Of a DNA stretch of 64,000 nucleotides, positions 1 to 11,679 are shown piece by piece (within the stretch, counting starts at the first letter, position 1; every line of letters starts with the position of its first letter). The notes below the pieces were generated by a model. The model did not search any database, had not been told where the DNA came from, and saw only the letters and a program-made list of their open reading frames with translations. Source of the DNA: Cycas panzhihuaensis (Eukaryota > Cycadophyta); assembly GCA_023213395.1 (NCBI GenBank), contig CM041465.1:213597741-213661740 (forward strand). Direction: 5' to 3'. The position numbers and the translations under genes were made by a program.

Positions 1-545
1 CATAAGAAAGGCTATAGGAATCACCCTTTTCACCTTTCCTCCTTTCCTTGGTCGTGCAAGCTTCTTGCCTCCCGTGTTACCCGTGTGCCCAGTTAGCTTG
101 TCTAGGCATACCCTTGATCTATTTTCTTAGGTCTTCTCCTTTGTTTGCATTTGGTTCCCCGCTTCGCCGGATAACCAAATTGACCCCGTCTATAGGCCCA
201 CCGCTTGCCTATCCTCCTTCATTTCCTGTTATTCTAGGGAAACTCTTGAAGGTTCCTCTTCTTCCCCTTCCGGCCATCCAAGGGTGGGAGGATCCTGTCT
301 CTAGGTCAACCCAGGCTAACCCTACGCCTCTTCACCCTTTGTTCGAAGTGGTGGAGGATCACTCTTTAGTAGCCACATTCCATTGCAGGTCCTGAACTTG
401 CGCTCCGGCGCACGGGGCGCTCTGCGTGGTAATTACTTTCCTTATAGGTCTCTCCTTCGATCAGATCATCACCCACTCTCACCACACCTATTAGTTAAGT
501 AGCTATCCTGTAGACGTGCATCCAGGTTCGATAGATGTTTGGATT
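1..545. other. Unidentified GC-richer block at window start
   Basis: This block is richer in G+C and CpG than the AT-rich sequence that follows near position 545. It has a 115-codon open frame on the + strand (48-395) rich in Pro, Leu and Ser. I recognise no domain, LTR end or primer-binding site. It could be the edge of a retroelement that continues off the window. The frame may be chance, because pyrimidine-rich sequence rarely makes stop codons. Confidence 0.3.
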
Positions 546-599
546 TTATATAGACTCAACATCATATTTGAAACATGTATATAACATGGATTAAATATT

Positions 600-936
600 A
601 AAGGATGGAATACTAGGTAATGTTAACCTATGGAATATTAAATTACTGTAATTTCCTCTTTGATATATACTAGGCGGTCATATGCACACTTCTTCATATT
701 GTAGGTTATTAGTTGACTAAGTGGCTCTTAGATTGTAATTGGAAAATCAAGTGGTGATATGTACTATAAATATATAATAGTTAGGCATACTACAATTGGA
801 ATTAGTCATTTTCTATAAGTATATTATGTTATGTATTTGTATATATTATTCATTTATTTATTTACCTATATATCTTATGTTTCATAGTTTTGTATGATCT
901 TAGACCTATTTTGGATATTTATTTCTAATAGTCCCC
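600..936 (+). repeat. Degenerate LTR-like fragment related to the LTR of element B
   Basis: The stretch around 740-936 matches the element B LTR in order: a GTGGTGATATGTACTATAAA-like block, a pyrimidine/AT tract with TATTATGTTA, a block like TTATTCATTTATTTACC, and an end like TTTATTTCTAATA. The left boundary is unclear. The right end is followed by a C-run and not a primer-binding site, so this is more likely a solo LTR or a 3' LTR remnant. The similarity was judged by eye. Confidence 0.35.
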
Positions 937-993
937 CCCTTGCTCCTATGTAGTGATATATGGATAAATGTAGGTTAAGACAATGAGACCTAG

Positions 994-1266
994 AGATTAC
1001 TTAAAGGGGTGTGCAATAGTTGGAAGAAGATCTAGTATAAACACTCTATATTCATCATCATAGAAGATGGGTCTCCTACGATCCATGTAATAACTGTATA
1101 GTGACATAGAAGTTCCTACCAAAAATGCATTCTCATCTAGGTCATGTTGTTCTCTAATAAGAATCTCATGTAAGATAGGATCTTCAAAGTACTCAAATGG
1201 GTTCCAACCATCATGAGGTATAAATAGAGTAGTGACATGATTTGTAATGGAAGTTTTGTAACCTTC
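994..1266 (-). pseudogene. Orphan protein-like reading frame, unknown family
   Basis: The - strand is open for about 90 codons from just after a TAG near 1267 down to a TAA at about 994-996. It has no plausible ATG at its start. The predicted residues have normal protein composition, with acidic and aromatic residues and runs such as HDGWNPFEYFEDP and RRRPIFYDDEYRVF. Upstream the same frame continues to about 1440 but is broken by several stops. This suggests the 3' end of a decayed coding region cut off by the insertion of element B at 1600. I do not recognise a family. It is close to the LTR-like fragment at 600-936 and may be part of the same old retroelement. Confidence 0.35.
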
Positions 1267-1600
1267 CTAAACAGTAAAGGTGGAAACTAGGGAAGGCAAT
1301 AAAGAGTCTTAAGGGAAAGACCCTAAATTCTCCAAGACCACCTAAGAGGAATGCATAAAGGATCCATGAAAGACATAAAATAAAAGATAAATAGAATGTA
1401 TGGATATAGCTCAAATAGAATGAAGGGAATAAAGTAAGGTGAATTAAGTGGATCTATGTTGATAGAAAACCCCAATGATATAGATGAATGAATGAGAAAC
1501 TAGGAAGCTTAGGTAATTTCTTAGTATAGTTGTTAGAATGATACCTATAAGGGCAGGTCACTTTAGGAACCTTAAATGAGAGAAGAAGTGATCATCATAA

Positions 1601-1939
1601 TTTTGGGTATAATACATAATTACATAGTTAACCTCTATTCGTGTTCTCTCTAACTTATTTTATATTTTATATTTGAGGTTTCTTTGAGTTATGTGTTAAC
1701 CCATAACAAGTTGACAATTGAGGGTTCTCACATACATAGTGATTTGTACTATAAGTATATACGTCTTCTTCTTTCTAATATAAAGTTTGGCCATTCTTTT
1801 ATTTCATTATGTTAACATATATATGATTTATTATTCTTGTACCTTGTTGTTTATTCATTCACTTACCCATATCATTTATTGCATTCATAGTTGATTTATA
1901 TTCCATCATGGTATCAAAGCCATTATTTATTTTCTAACA
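1601..1939 (+). repeat. 5' LTR of element B
   Basis: It aligns along its length with 18598-18941. The original ends appear to be TGTTG...AACA. This copy now starts TTTTGGGTATAATAC and ends TTTCTAACA, while the other starts TGTTGTGTATAATAC and ends TTTCTAATA. The flanking CATAA duplication fixes both ends. Confidence 0.78.
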
Positions 1940-1941
1940 TT

Positions 1942-1955
1942 TGGTATTAGAGCCC
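1942..1955 (+). other. Primer-binding site of element B (tRNA-iMet type)
   Basis: TGGTATTAGAGCCC lies two bases after the LTR. It matches the TGGTATCAGAGC start of the site complementary to the 3' end of plant initiator methionine tRNA, with one C-to-T change. Confidence 0.8.
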
Positions 1956-2977
1956 AATGTTTAAACCCTAGAGGGCAACATTTTAGAGCTTGTTTTTTAG
2001 ATTTTTTAAAGCCATTTGAATGTTGTTTGAGGAACCTATTCTATTCTTGATTAGTGACTTATTTTTTGTTTATTTGAAGGAGTTTTTTCAAGATATTTGA
2101 AGTTGTATTTTGTTTTATTTAATGCACATTTCAAGGACTATTTTTTAGCTATTATTTAAGATATATTTAGGGTTATTTTATCATTATCTTAAGTCATTTT
2201 AAGGGGCTATTTTGATGTTGTTTTAAAGGCAACTTGAAGCATGTTTGGAACTCCTGTTAAAGGTTATTTTGAATCTATTTAAAGTTGTCAAAAGAATATT
2301 TTTTGAAGCTATTATTAAACCTATTTAGAGTTGTAATAGGAGATAGAAAATGGCATATTTGGAGGCAAAAATGTGCTATGTTGAAGACCTTTTTAAGCTA
2401 TTATTCATGGAGAAAAATGAGTAGAGTAGCTGCTCAGTATGCTTGATCACCATGAAAAACAACATGTCTATTATCAATAAGGAAGAGATAATTTTCAGAA
2501 ATGAAATCCCTATAATATAAATAAAAAACTATAGGATTGACCATCCTTGTAGCTACAAAATTTGGGCTATTTTCTTTCACAAAAGTATTTGATATTTATA
2601 CTTGTGTGTAGTCATGTCAATATTAAAAAACTCTTTGTTTAAATAGTCTATATATAGCCTTGGATCCTTTATTATTATTGTTGGATATTAAAAAGAAAAT
2701 GTTGGTCTAGTATATCATCTAAACTTAAAACCTATTATTAAGAAGTCTATGATAGAAGGAATTTTAGCATTCAACTTTGCCTTCATCCTGCTAAGAAAAT
2801 CTTGTTTCTTTGTCTTTTTAAGGAGGACTGTAACTAAATTTCCAAGGATTAACAATGATTAAATCCTAGCTTTAGATTAATGAAAGAGTCTTTGCCTAAT
2901 TGGCATCTTTGGAATTGACTACCTGTATCTATGCCTATAACACATTTACTATTATAAAGATATTGTGTATTGGAGCA
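1956..2977 (+). other. Left internal part of element B, no recognised coding
   Basis: This is AT-rich sequence between the primer-binding site and the Copia-1 insertion. Loose repeats with words such as TTATTTTGAA and TTTAAAG occur at 1990-2330. Only very short frames are present. It looks like a leader. Confidence 0.5.
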
Positions 2978-2982
2978 ATCAA

Positions 2983-3278
2983 TATTGGAGTGAGGGTAGA
3001 GAAGAACAAAGATTATAAGGAAAACATTATGAAAATAATAATCAAATAACATTAACATAACTTTCAAAATAAGGTAGTATTAAGAAATGACTTTGGGCCA
3101 TGAGGCCCATTTAAATAATTGGGATAATGGGTTACCCCAACATCTATCAATGTTTGGTGTTGAAAAACACCACTAAAATAATAGGTGAGTGGGTTGACTA
3201 GGGTGGATGGAGTCAGCTTCACACCGCCCAATGTTGAAATACCTTTTAGAATTCCCTTTAATGAACATTATTCCATCA
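2983..3278 (-). repeat. 3' LTR of Copia-1
   Basis: On the - strand it runs from TGATGGAATAATG at 3278 to CCAATA at 2983 (TA from an original CA). It aligns with 16310-16604 and with both Copia-2 LTRs. A purine tract, ATGGGGAAGAG, lies just upstream of it on the - strand (about 3279-3290). Confidence 0.85.
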
Positions 3279-3329
3279 CTCTTCCCCATAATGTTCATTA
3301 GGAATGACTCCAAGCCTGTCTTTGAATTT

Positions 3330-4880
3330 GTGAAACTTGATTCTTCTAAGAGCCTTGGTGAAGATGTCTACTACCTATTCATTTATGTTGCAATAAATCA
3401 ATTTAATCTCGCCATCTTATATCACTTCCCTGATAAAGTAATGTTATATTTCAACATGCTTTATTCATCCATGAAACATTGGATTATATATCATTTGAAT
3501 TATATTTTGATTATCACACATCACATGTGTAGGTCTATCCTATTTCATTTGTAAGTCTTGGAGTAACTCACATAGCCAAATTGTTTCACATGCTCCTACT
3601 ACTATTGCTTTATACTCTACTTCTGTAGTAGACAAGGATATCATGTTTTATTTCTTGGTACTCTAAGTAATTGATGCCAATCCTATGCTAAAGGTATATA
3701 ACTATATGTGGATTTCCTATCATCAACATAACTTACTCAGTCTAAATCTTTGTAGCAAATCAACCTAAAATCTTTCCAGGACTTGTAATATAACCCATAA
3801 CTAATTGTTCTTTTTAGGTATCAAAGTATTCTCTTCACCGCTTACCAGTGTGATGTCTTGGGTTCTTACATAAACCTGTATGCTATACTTATTGAATGTA
3901 AGATATCAGGATGAGTTGATATTAGGTAGATTAGACTATTAATCAACTACCTATAACGTGTTAGATCAACTGATGTAGAATCGTCGAGCTTGGATAACTT
4001 TATTTCAATTTCTGCTAGTGTAGCCAATATCTTGCAATCATTCATCTTGAACTTTTGAAGTAAATTTAGGGTATATTTTCTTTGAGATACAAATATCCCA
4101 TTTTCATCTTTCCATACTTCCAAACTTAGGGAGTAATGTATGAGGCTCAAATTAGTCATCTCAAATTCTTTGCACATATCATCTTTGAACTTTTGTGATA
4201 ATTAAGGGTCATTTCTTGTATATACTAAGTCATCAATATATAGTCCCACAATAAGTATTGGGTCTTCTTCAATCTTTATATATAAGTTAGGGTCTGATTG
4301 ACTTGTTTCAAACCCTATATCTCTGAAGTATTTATCTATCATAAAGTACCAAGCCCTAGGTGCTTGTTTTAATCCATATAAGGTCTTTTTAAGTTTATAT
4401 ACCTTGTTTTTCTCCCTCTTGACTTCAAAGCCTTTGGGTTATTGGACATAGATCTCCTCTTCTATGTATCCATTTAGGAAGGTACTTTTGACATCCATTT
4501 GTTGGATAGTCTATCCCTTTTGTATAGCAAGCCTTGACATGAGTCATATAGTTTCTATTCTTACTATAGGAGTAAATGTTTCATTGTAGTCAATTCCTTT
4601 GATTTGATCATATCCTTTAGCTACTAGCCTTACTTTATATTTGTTAATAGAGCCATTAGACTTGAATTTTATTTTGTAAACCTATTTGGTGGCAATTGTT
4701 GATTTGTTTAGAGGGAGATCAACTAGTTCCTATATGTCATTCTTGACCAAAGTATTGTACTCCTCCTGCATTGCATTATGCCATTCTTGTTTAGTACTAG
4801 CCTCTTCAAAGGTACGGGGCTCATGTGATTCCATGACTTGGCTCATTAGGATGAAGTTGAACTTATTAAAACATGTAGAT
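3330..4880 (-). pseudogene. Copia-1 reverse transcriptase and RNase H (degenerate)
   Basis: The - strand reads as a Ty1/Copia reverse transcriptase from about 4880, with an ESHEPRTFEEA-like start, then VRLVAKGYDQIKGIDYNETF, MDVKSTFLNGYIEEEIYVQ and LKKTLYGLKQAPRAWY. The catalytic box is LYIDDLVY, so both Asp residues are still present. The region 3947-4177 remains open as a 76-codon frame. Below about 3900 the RNase H domain follows, with DRKSTYSY-like and ADIFTK-like remnants. Several TAG, TGA and TAA codons stand where family members have Gln or Trp. Its best partner in the window is 23350-24850. Confidence 0.88.
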
Positions 4881-5169
4881 CTCCTTTTAAAATTGTTATC
4901 TAGCATATTTACTAGGTCATGCTATCTTTGGACCCTCTTTAGAATATTTTGATTGGATGTGGAGGGTCCAACCTCATTGGAACTTGAGTCATGTATTATT
5001 GGCACATTTGTTAATGTAGGTCATGAATCAAATTCCACGATGATATTATTCACCTTATCTTTTTCAGCTTCTATTTTATAATAATTGTCCTCTTTGAAGA
5101 TAACATCTCTACTCATGATTATTTTCTTCCTTGTGGTTAAATAATTTATAGGATTTAGTTGAATCACAA

Positions 5170-6000
5170 TATCCTATAAATATACATTTGGTATATTTAT
5201 CATCTAGTTTTGTTCTCTTTTACTTTGGTATATGGGCAAACACTAGATGTCCAAAGATTTTTAAATGGTGAATACTTGGCTCGTGTCCTATTTAAGCCTT
5301 TTCTAGTGTAACCCACCTAAGGGCCTTAGTGGTACACCTATTTAATAGATAAACAACTATGTATGTGGCTTCTACCCAAAATTCATGCCCAAGCTACTTG
5401 TCCTTGAGCATGTACCTTGCCATCTCAATAATAGTCTTACTCTTTCTTTCTACTACTCCATTCTATTATGGAGTATATACATTAGTGTATTATCTCCTTA
5501 AGACATAATTGATACAAAAAACTTTAAATTCATTTGAGGTGAATTCTCCCCCATTGTCTAATCTAAGGAAGAGGATCTTATATCCACTTTATTTATCCAT
5601 TAAGAATTTAAAGTCAATAAAACATTGATATGCATATGATTTAAACTTTGGAAAATATACCCAAGTTTTTCTAGTAATGTCATTAATAAACATCATGAAA
5701 TATTTAGCTCCTCTAAGTGAGTGTGTGTCCATGGGACTACATAAATCTGTATAGACTAATTGGAGGGGACTTATGGCTTTATAGCTATTATCGAGAAAGT
5801 TTTCTCTATGTTACTTTCCAAGTAGGTACCAGGTAAACCTTTAACTATTTCCATTCTTTTCATTAGGGCTAAGCTACTATAGCTTATATGATCAAATCGT
5901 TTGTGTCATGTGTTGTTTCTAGCTTTAATAGAGGCTTTCAAAGCATAGTTATTTATTAGAGGAATGACTAGCTTAAATAGTCTGTTACTAGTCATTTGTC
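5170..6000 (-). pseudogene. Copia-1 integrase (degenerate)
   Basis: The - strand has a GAG-pre-integrase-like segment (HKRFDHISYSSLALMKRM followed by VKGLP) and then an integrase core. The core shows remnants of the LCGPM and IDDFTRK motifs and a run like MGENSPQMNLKFF, matching the NGGEF region. The C-terminal part (FGCLAFAH-like, DVIFKEDNYYK-like) lies near 5050-5290 and is homologous to 22899-23153 in Copia-2. Stops and small frameshifts are frequent. Confidence 0.75.
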
Positions 6001-6229
6001 CCTTAGCCATAATAGCTTTATTCATTCTTTTATCTTTAATTGTACATTCACCATTGTCAAAAATGACCTTATGATCTTGTTACATCATCTGACCTAACAA
6101 AAGTAGGTTCTTCTTCAAGGTATGTACATGTAGTACATTATCAATATATGTAGTTTATCTTAATTTTGTGGTTATGGTAATGTTTCCCTTACCAATTGAC
6201 TCGTGTATAGTGTTATCCCCAAACGTGAT

Positions 6230-7552
6230 ATTTTCCTTTATACTTCTATTATTAGTTTTGAAGATTTCCTCCTTATGCATCATATTAGTTGAGAAACCTA
6301 AATCTATATACTATCTATCCTCTTCTTCATTGGCTACAATATTTGATAGAAAAAGTCTATCATTATCTTTACTTTTAGTTACTATATTTGTAGTTCCTCT
6401 TTATTGATTTATATTTTTGGTAAAGTAGCAGTCCTCCATATGTCCAATTTTATGGAAATATGAGCATTGGATTAGTCCTCTATTTCTTTCACCATGGCTT
6501 CTACTTCTAGAGGATCCTCTTCCTTTAGAGATTAATCTTCCTCTTTCAAAAAATGAGGTTTGATTTTACCCTTGACAAGTCATATGATTTATCCTTAAAA
6601 GTATTGAATTGGTCCTGGATAACTTTTTTATCTTTAACAATTATTATGTCGATGGCTATAATAATTTTGTTCTTACATTCTACCTTATTATAGAAGTTGT
6701 TCCTCTCTTGGTACCTTTGATTTGGTGGTTGGTATCTTTGAGGAGGTTCTTAATATTTTTGCCTTAATTCTTGATATCTAGGATTTGATTCTTAATATGT
6801 CCTTTGGTTCCTAGGATTTGATTCTTGATAAGTCCTTTGGTTCCTTTCTCCTCTTTTAAGGGATGGATCCCTCCCCTAAAACTTCATCCTTGGTTACTTT
6901 GCTTAATCCTTACCTTTGTGGTAAAGGCATATTCTAAGGTTTTATGTCTACCTTTTTTCTCTTCTGTGATAAGGAGCATGGCACTCAATTACTTAGTCTT
7001 AAGGGTACTTAGGTCCTTTAGGACTTCAATACTTGTAGCTACTATTTCAAATCTTTTAACTTCTCCAACACATTTCAATATTCTCTCTACAACTGTTTAT
7101 TTGGTTAATAATTCTCTAAGGGATCTTATTTAGTTAACTAGGTCTTGGACCTTGGTAATGAATTCATTAACACTTTCTCTTGGTAACATCTTCAAGTTCT
7201 TAAACTTGCTTCTAAGGGATTGAAGCTTAATTGATACAACTCCTTCATAAATCAACTTTAGAGTGTCCCAAGATTCCTTTGATGTAGTGTCTTTGCTCAC
7301 TCTAGGAAATATATAGTCCTCTAGAATAGAAAAAATAAGAGCTAAGGTTTCATTATTATTTTTAACACATTATCTATAAACTAGTTTGTCATCCAAAGTA
7401 GCATTTTCTCTAAGTTTATTAAATCTATCTTTGACAAATTCCTGCATATCTTTAGCTATGAATATTGGTTTCATCCTCTTACTCTAATTAAGGAAGTTGG
7501 TTCCATCAAATTTGGATATAATCATATTCCTAAGAGTTGTTTCCATTATAAC
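6230..7552 (-). pseudogene. Copia-1 gag and protease (degenerate)
   Basis: Gag starts at an ATG at about 7552 (METTLRNMIISKFDGTNFLN, then a stop replacing Trp). It contains a UBN2-like core with FPRVSKDTTSKESWDTLKLIY and LQSLRSKFKNLKM. A basic linker near 6750-6860 carries a short repeat of the type NQRTYQESNPR. The zinc knuckle near 6440-6480 reads CSYFHKIGHMEDC, with the second Cys replaced by Phe. The protease follows near 6310 with a YIDLGFSTNMM motif in place of D-S-G-C-S-N-H-M. Copia-2 keeps only the first part of this gag. Confidence 0.8.
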
Positions 7553-8230
7553 TCAATTATCTTTAGTATACCCTAGAAATTTAAAGTGTATTTCTATCTT
7601 ATCTACCTATGGGGTTTCTAATTTAGAGTTCTATGCCATAGGGTCTCTAAGGAAACCTCTGAGTTTCTATCTTGTCTAATGGTACCTGCCCACAAATAGT
7701 AAACCAAAAACCCAATATATCGATACATGAGTTCAAGGCTTAATATACCTTAGTATGTAGGTTGCAAAGAAGGTCAAGGACCCCTCTAATTTGTTAGTCC
7801 ACTCGCACTGATCTTATGCCTAGTGACAGATCTAACATTGTGAGCTTGACCAACTAAGGAACTCACCCCCTCTAGGTCTAGCTTAGAATCCAAACTCCAA
7901 AAGGAAAAAGGTTCTTCATCTTAGCCTGCCACCTAATACACCTGATAGCTAATGGTTTCCTCAACAACTTAAAGTACACCAAAGGCACGTGTGGGGTGGT
8001 AACTTTAGGGGTCCTAACTATTCCTCTTGTAAGGCTAAAAAAATAAGGTGGTTAATTTAAGAGTTATCTTGTTAATGTATAAAAATTAATATTAATTATG
8101 GTCCTCTTTACAAACAAGGTTATTTTTATTAAAAATTGAAAAAACTTACAAGTAAATACAATGAAATGAAATTAAATAATACTAAATGAAATAATTTAAA
8201 GTGGTAAAAGGGTTTATAAAACTCCTATTT
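7553..8230 (-). other. Copia-1 leader, 3' part
   Basis: This is the noncoding leader between the D insertion and the gag start. Its reverse complement aligns with 21845-22516 of Copia-2, for example at the block around ATTAATATTAATT and at GTGGTAAAAGGGTTTA. Confidence 0.75.
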
Positions 8231-8235
8231 ATGAA

Positions 8236-8649
8236 TGTTACATAACTTATCCAGCTAAGTTATGTAAATCACTAGTATACAGAGAGCTATCAATAAGTTA
8301 TAAGATAAGGTTAATTATGGAACTTCGTGCATGTGCCGTTAAGTTGGCTAATGGTATGCATGGCCACTGCCGTCTAATAGAATATAAGGCCATTTAGGCC
8401 ACCAATAGGATTACATGTATAAGACTCTATTTTGTCTATATAAAGGTCATAAATTATAAATTATGGTTATCTTGATAGAACTTTTTATAAAGATTATACT
8501 GTGGTGCTTTCTATTTTCAATGATCATTTAATGCTCTGGTGTTCCTGTGAAACTCTTGGTTAATTTATTTATCTTATTAGATAAAATGACATAGTTGTAA
8601 CTATCATTTCTCTACTATCTCAAGAGTGCTGGTGAGAAGAAATGTCTCA
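8236..8649 (+). repeat. 5' LTR of element D
   Basis: It begins TGTTACATAAC and ends GTCTCA. A perfect 12-bp inverted repeat with a 6-base loop lies at 8238-8267. The TATA box is at 8437. Confidence 0.93.
8437..8444 (+). promoter_or_regulatory. LTR TATA box of element D
   Basis: TATATAAA lies near the middle of the LTR and is identical in the other copy (14666-14673). This is the usual position for the LTR polymerase II promoter. Function is inferred. Confidence 0.6.
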
Positions 8650-8651
8650 AG

Positions 8652-8666
8652 TGGTATTAGAGTTAC
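8652..8666 (+). other. Primer-binding site of element D (tRNA-iMet type)
   Basis: TGGTATTAGAGTTAC starts two bases after the 5' LTR and matches the initiator-methionine tRNA type with a C-to-T change. Confidence 0.85.
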
Positions 8667-9913
8667 ATTGCGACAGTGGGAAGCTGCTCGAAAGATCAGA
8701 ATTCTTTTTTTTCCTATCAGATGAAGTACTCTCTCTACCACGGTAGAGATCAAAGAAAGACCTTTACTTAGTACTCTCTCCATAGAGATTAAGGAATGAT
8801 ACTAGGATAGTTCAAGAGTCAGGAGAAAAAGAGAATTCTTTTTCTAGGTAATTCCAGCATTTTATCTTTCTATTTTTCATCCAGTTTTAATTTCATTTAT
8901 GTATTTCAAAATTTGCATTGAATTATAACTCAAGGGTAGATAACTCCACTGGGTGACTATCCTTTCTCCCTCCCACCTCCTTTCCTGAGTAGATAACTCC
9001 ACTAGGTGGCTACCCAAGTAGTCAGGTAGAGACCCTGTACTAGGGGTCTTTAAATATCATAGGGATCTATCATTCTGGCTAAGCGCATCATGGCTCTTCT
9101 ACCTTTTGTATGAAGGACTAGAGTTAGCACTCTTGAACCAAGCCCTAGACAGAACTTGGCTACAAAAGTGCACCTCCATGTACCCTTAAGTATATAGGAG
9201 GACCCCCTTTAGGTCCCAATCCCTCCCTAGCATAGGCAACTATCAATTGTTGAAGTCTTGTAGTGCAGTGATTAGCAGTTAGTGCCATGAAGCTACCTGC
9301 CCTGAACTTCTACAGTTTACTGACAGGCCTGTAAGACCAATCACACCTTGTCTAGTGGTTGGTAGGATACTTTGGTATACATATTCTAGGTTCAGACCGT
9401 AAGTCACCTCACATTTTGAAAAAAGAATTTCTTCCTATTGCCCAAACCCAAAACTTGTTAGCGTAGTCAGACCTACTACAGGAAGGAAAAAAAAAAGAAA
9501 AGAAAAAGAAAAATGAAAAAAAAAAAATTCAATGAGAAGATTTACCCTTACAAATATATACCTCATTTTAATCAACACATCATATTGGTCAGTTGCACTA
9601 GGTTGGTACATACTAGAAAGTTTCACATTTTTTAGTACTTGGTCACCAGTGGGTCCTACTACCCCTATCCCCCCTATACTTCATATACCCCATTTGAATG
9701 AGATTTTTGCGCTTGTTTGAGACAACCTGATATCTTGTTTATATAAATTCCTTTAGGGTCAATAGGCTATAGACACCCCACAATCTCCCTATTTTCCCCC
9801 TTCTCTTTCCTTTAACAACTCCCTTTTTCTTATGTCCTATTCTTTCTTGATCTTTCCCACTTCGTTCATTCCCCTTCTTTTTACTTATTCCTACCTCTTT
9901 ATGCCCTTTCTCT
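8667..9913 (+). other. Leader of element D
   Basis: About 1.25 kb of sequence between the primer-binding site and gag. It has an A-rich low-complexity tract at 9481-9530 and a pyrimidine-rich stretch at 9780-9913. No coding region is recognised. Confidence 0.6.
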
Positions 9914-10960
9914 ATGGCTCCTCAAAGCAACAATGATAAAATCTTGGTACTTGAGACCCAAGTCATCAATATTCAAGAAAAAATCAAGGAGGATTTTGAC
10001 CACATGCATGAGGAGGTTAGAAACAAAGTAGCTACCATGCTAGCAGAATTTAACTCAAGACTGTCAAACCTAGCATCCCATGATGGTGTCCAAAATGTAA
10101 TTAAGAGGTTGAACAACTTCTCTCCTTCAATGCTAGTTGGCCCCACACAGTAACAAATCGTGCCTCCGCGTCCACATCAAAAGTAACCATTTCATCATAA
10201 GATCAACATACCCACATTTGATCCAGATCTCAACAGGGATAGTGCATAGAGTTGGATTAGTAAAATAGAGTCATACTTTACACTCAACCCAATGTCAGTA
10301 AATAAACAACTTACATTTGCTTCCATCCACTTAGATGGGAAGACACATCATTAGTTCTGATGGTGGAATTGGGAGTACCCCTCTAGCCAGTCTTAGGCAC
10401 ACTTCTCTACATACTTTTTTGAGCATTATGAAGACATTTGGAACCAATCTTTTTTCACATAGCTAACACATTTGAAGTAAGTATTCTTTGTCAAAGTTTA
10501 CACTGATGAGTTCTAAATTTTACGTAATCGAGTTGATTAGTAACTTGATAAACAAACAGAGATAGATACGTATGTGTCTAGGCTTACAGAATATATCCAA
10601 ATGCACCTGAAGACAATCTCCCTATATACTCTAAAATATGTAATTAATATGGATAAAGAAGTAGAAGTAGAGTTTGCCATAGAAAGACCTCCTCTATTCA
10701 GACGAGACTCCCTTGGCTTTCATGATCTTGACAAGCTGATATGGCCTAGTCCCAAAGACCACGTCCAACTGACTACCAACGATCATGCTCATGACTAGAG
10801 GACACCCCAGCTACATCTCTCGAGTAGCACATTGAGGAACCATCTTCAAAGTCCATACACATCACTCTAGCAGAGGCATAATATCATCGGGAAACCAATC
10901 TATGTATGCAATGTTTTAAAAAATGGACTGCTAGTCATGGTAGAATCTACAAATCTAAGA
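9914..10960 (+). pseudogene. Element D gag (degenerate)
   Basis: An ATG at 9914 opens a 79-codon frame with an N-terminal coiled-coil-like region (LETQVINIQEKIKEDFDHMHEEV). A stop at 10151 and frameshifts break the rest. Traces of the capsid region remain near 10250-10480 (LDGRHIISS-like, then FFEHYEDI-like). Near 10900-10950 is a knuckle-like run, LCMQCFKKWTASHG, in which the final Cys of the Ty3 zinc knuckle is not visible. Confidence 0.7.
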
Positions 10961-11058
10961 AGATGGTCTTCATAATTGACCTAGACTTATCTTTGAAAGA
11001 TTACCTTGAGATTAAGCATACATATGATGATGAACCCTAAGATCACCCTACTAATGAG

Positions 11059-11532
11059 TTGTTCCCAAACCCTAAACCTAAAGTTTCCTTATCAACTATT
11101 ACCTCCACTGTATGTCTTGAACCACTTCGAGACAAAGGAATACTTAGGAAATCCCCAATTACCATTTTGATCAATGGTGGCATACCGCTAAATTTTATTG
11201 ATATCTCCATTGCTCGACAGTTGAATCTTTACATAGAACCTAAAATAGGCTTTACTTTCTCCTTACCTAGTCATCACACCCTCTATTGTACTGGAACAAT
11301 AAAAAACCTCATGGTCCACATTGGCTCATATACCCTTGTCTCTAATTTTTATGCCCTGTCCATAAGTGGGTCAGATGCAATTCTTGGTGTACAATGGTTC
11401 CAGACTCTAGGAACTTATAGCACTAATAACTCACCCACGACCCCCTTCATTATGTTCAAAGATCACATGGGTCACTCTCATAAACTTTATGGGATGCAAG
11501 CCCCAACAAACAAAGTAATCTCACCCACCTAA
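11059..11532 (+). pseudogene. Element D aspartic protease region
   Basis: A 157-codon open frame reads as the retropepsin region of a chromovirus. The active-site segment is ILINGGIPLNFIDISIARQL, where family members have a D-S-G triad followed by THNFI. Here it is N-G-G, so the catalytic Asp has become Asn. Downstream DAILGVQWFQTLG matches the typical D-(A/V)-ILG-x-x-WL block that closes the domain. The frame stays open but the enzyme would be dead. Confidence 0.85.
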
Positions 11533-11679
11533 ATGTGCCACCAACTCAATGGTAATATAGGATACATCATTCATCTTAACCATATCTAGGCCCTTTCAGG
11601 TATCCACCTTAATATCCAGCAAGTATTAGATCAATACCAATCTGTATTTGCTCCGTTACTTGCCAACCCCTTACCCGAT

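Noticed and set aside
48-395. 115-codon frame as a host gene exon
   Set aside because: No splice context, domain or codon pattern that supports it; kept only as an unidentified block.
1909-1920. TGGTATCAAAGC as the primer-binding site of element B
   Set aside because: The homologous sequence in the 3' LTR continues beyond this point, so it lies within the LTR. The site at 1942 directly after the LTR fits better.
9532-9720. Overlapping frames on both strands in the leader of element D
   Set aside because: They are caused by the A-rich low-complexity tract and have no domain.
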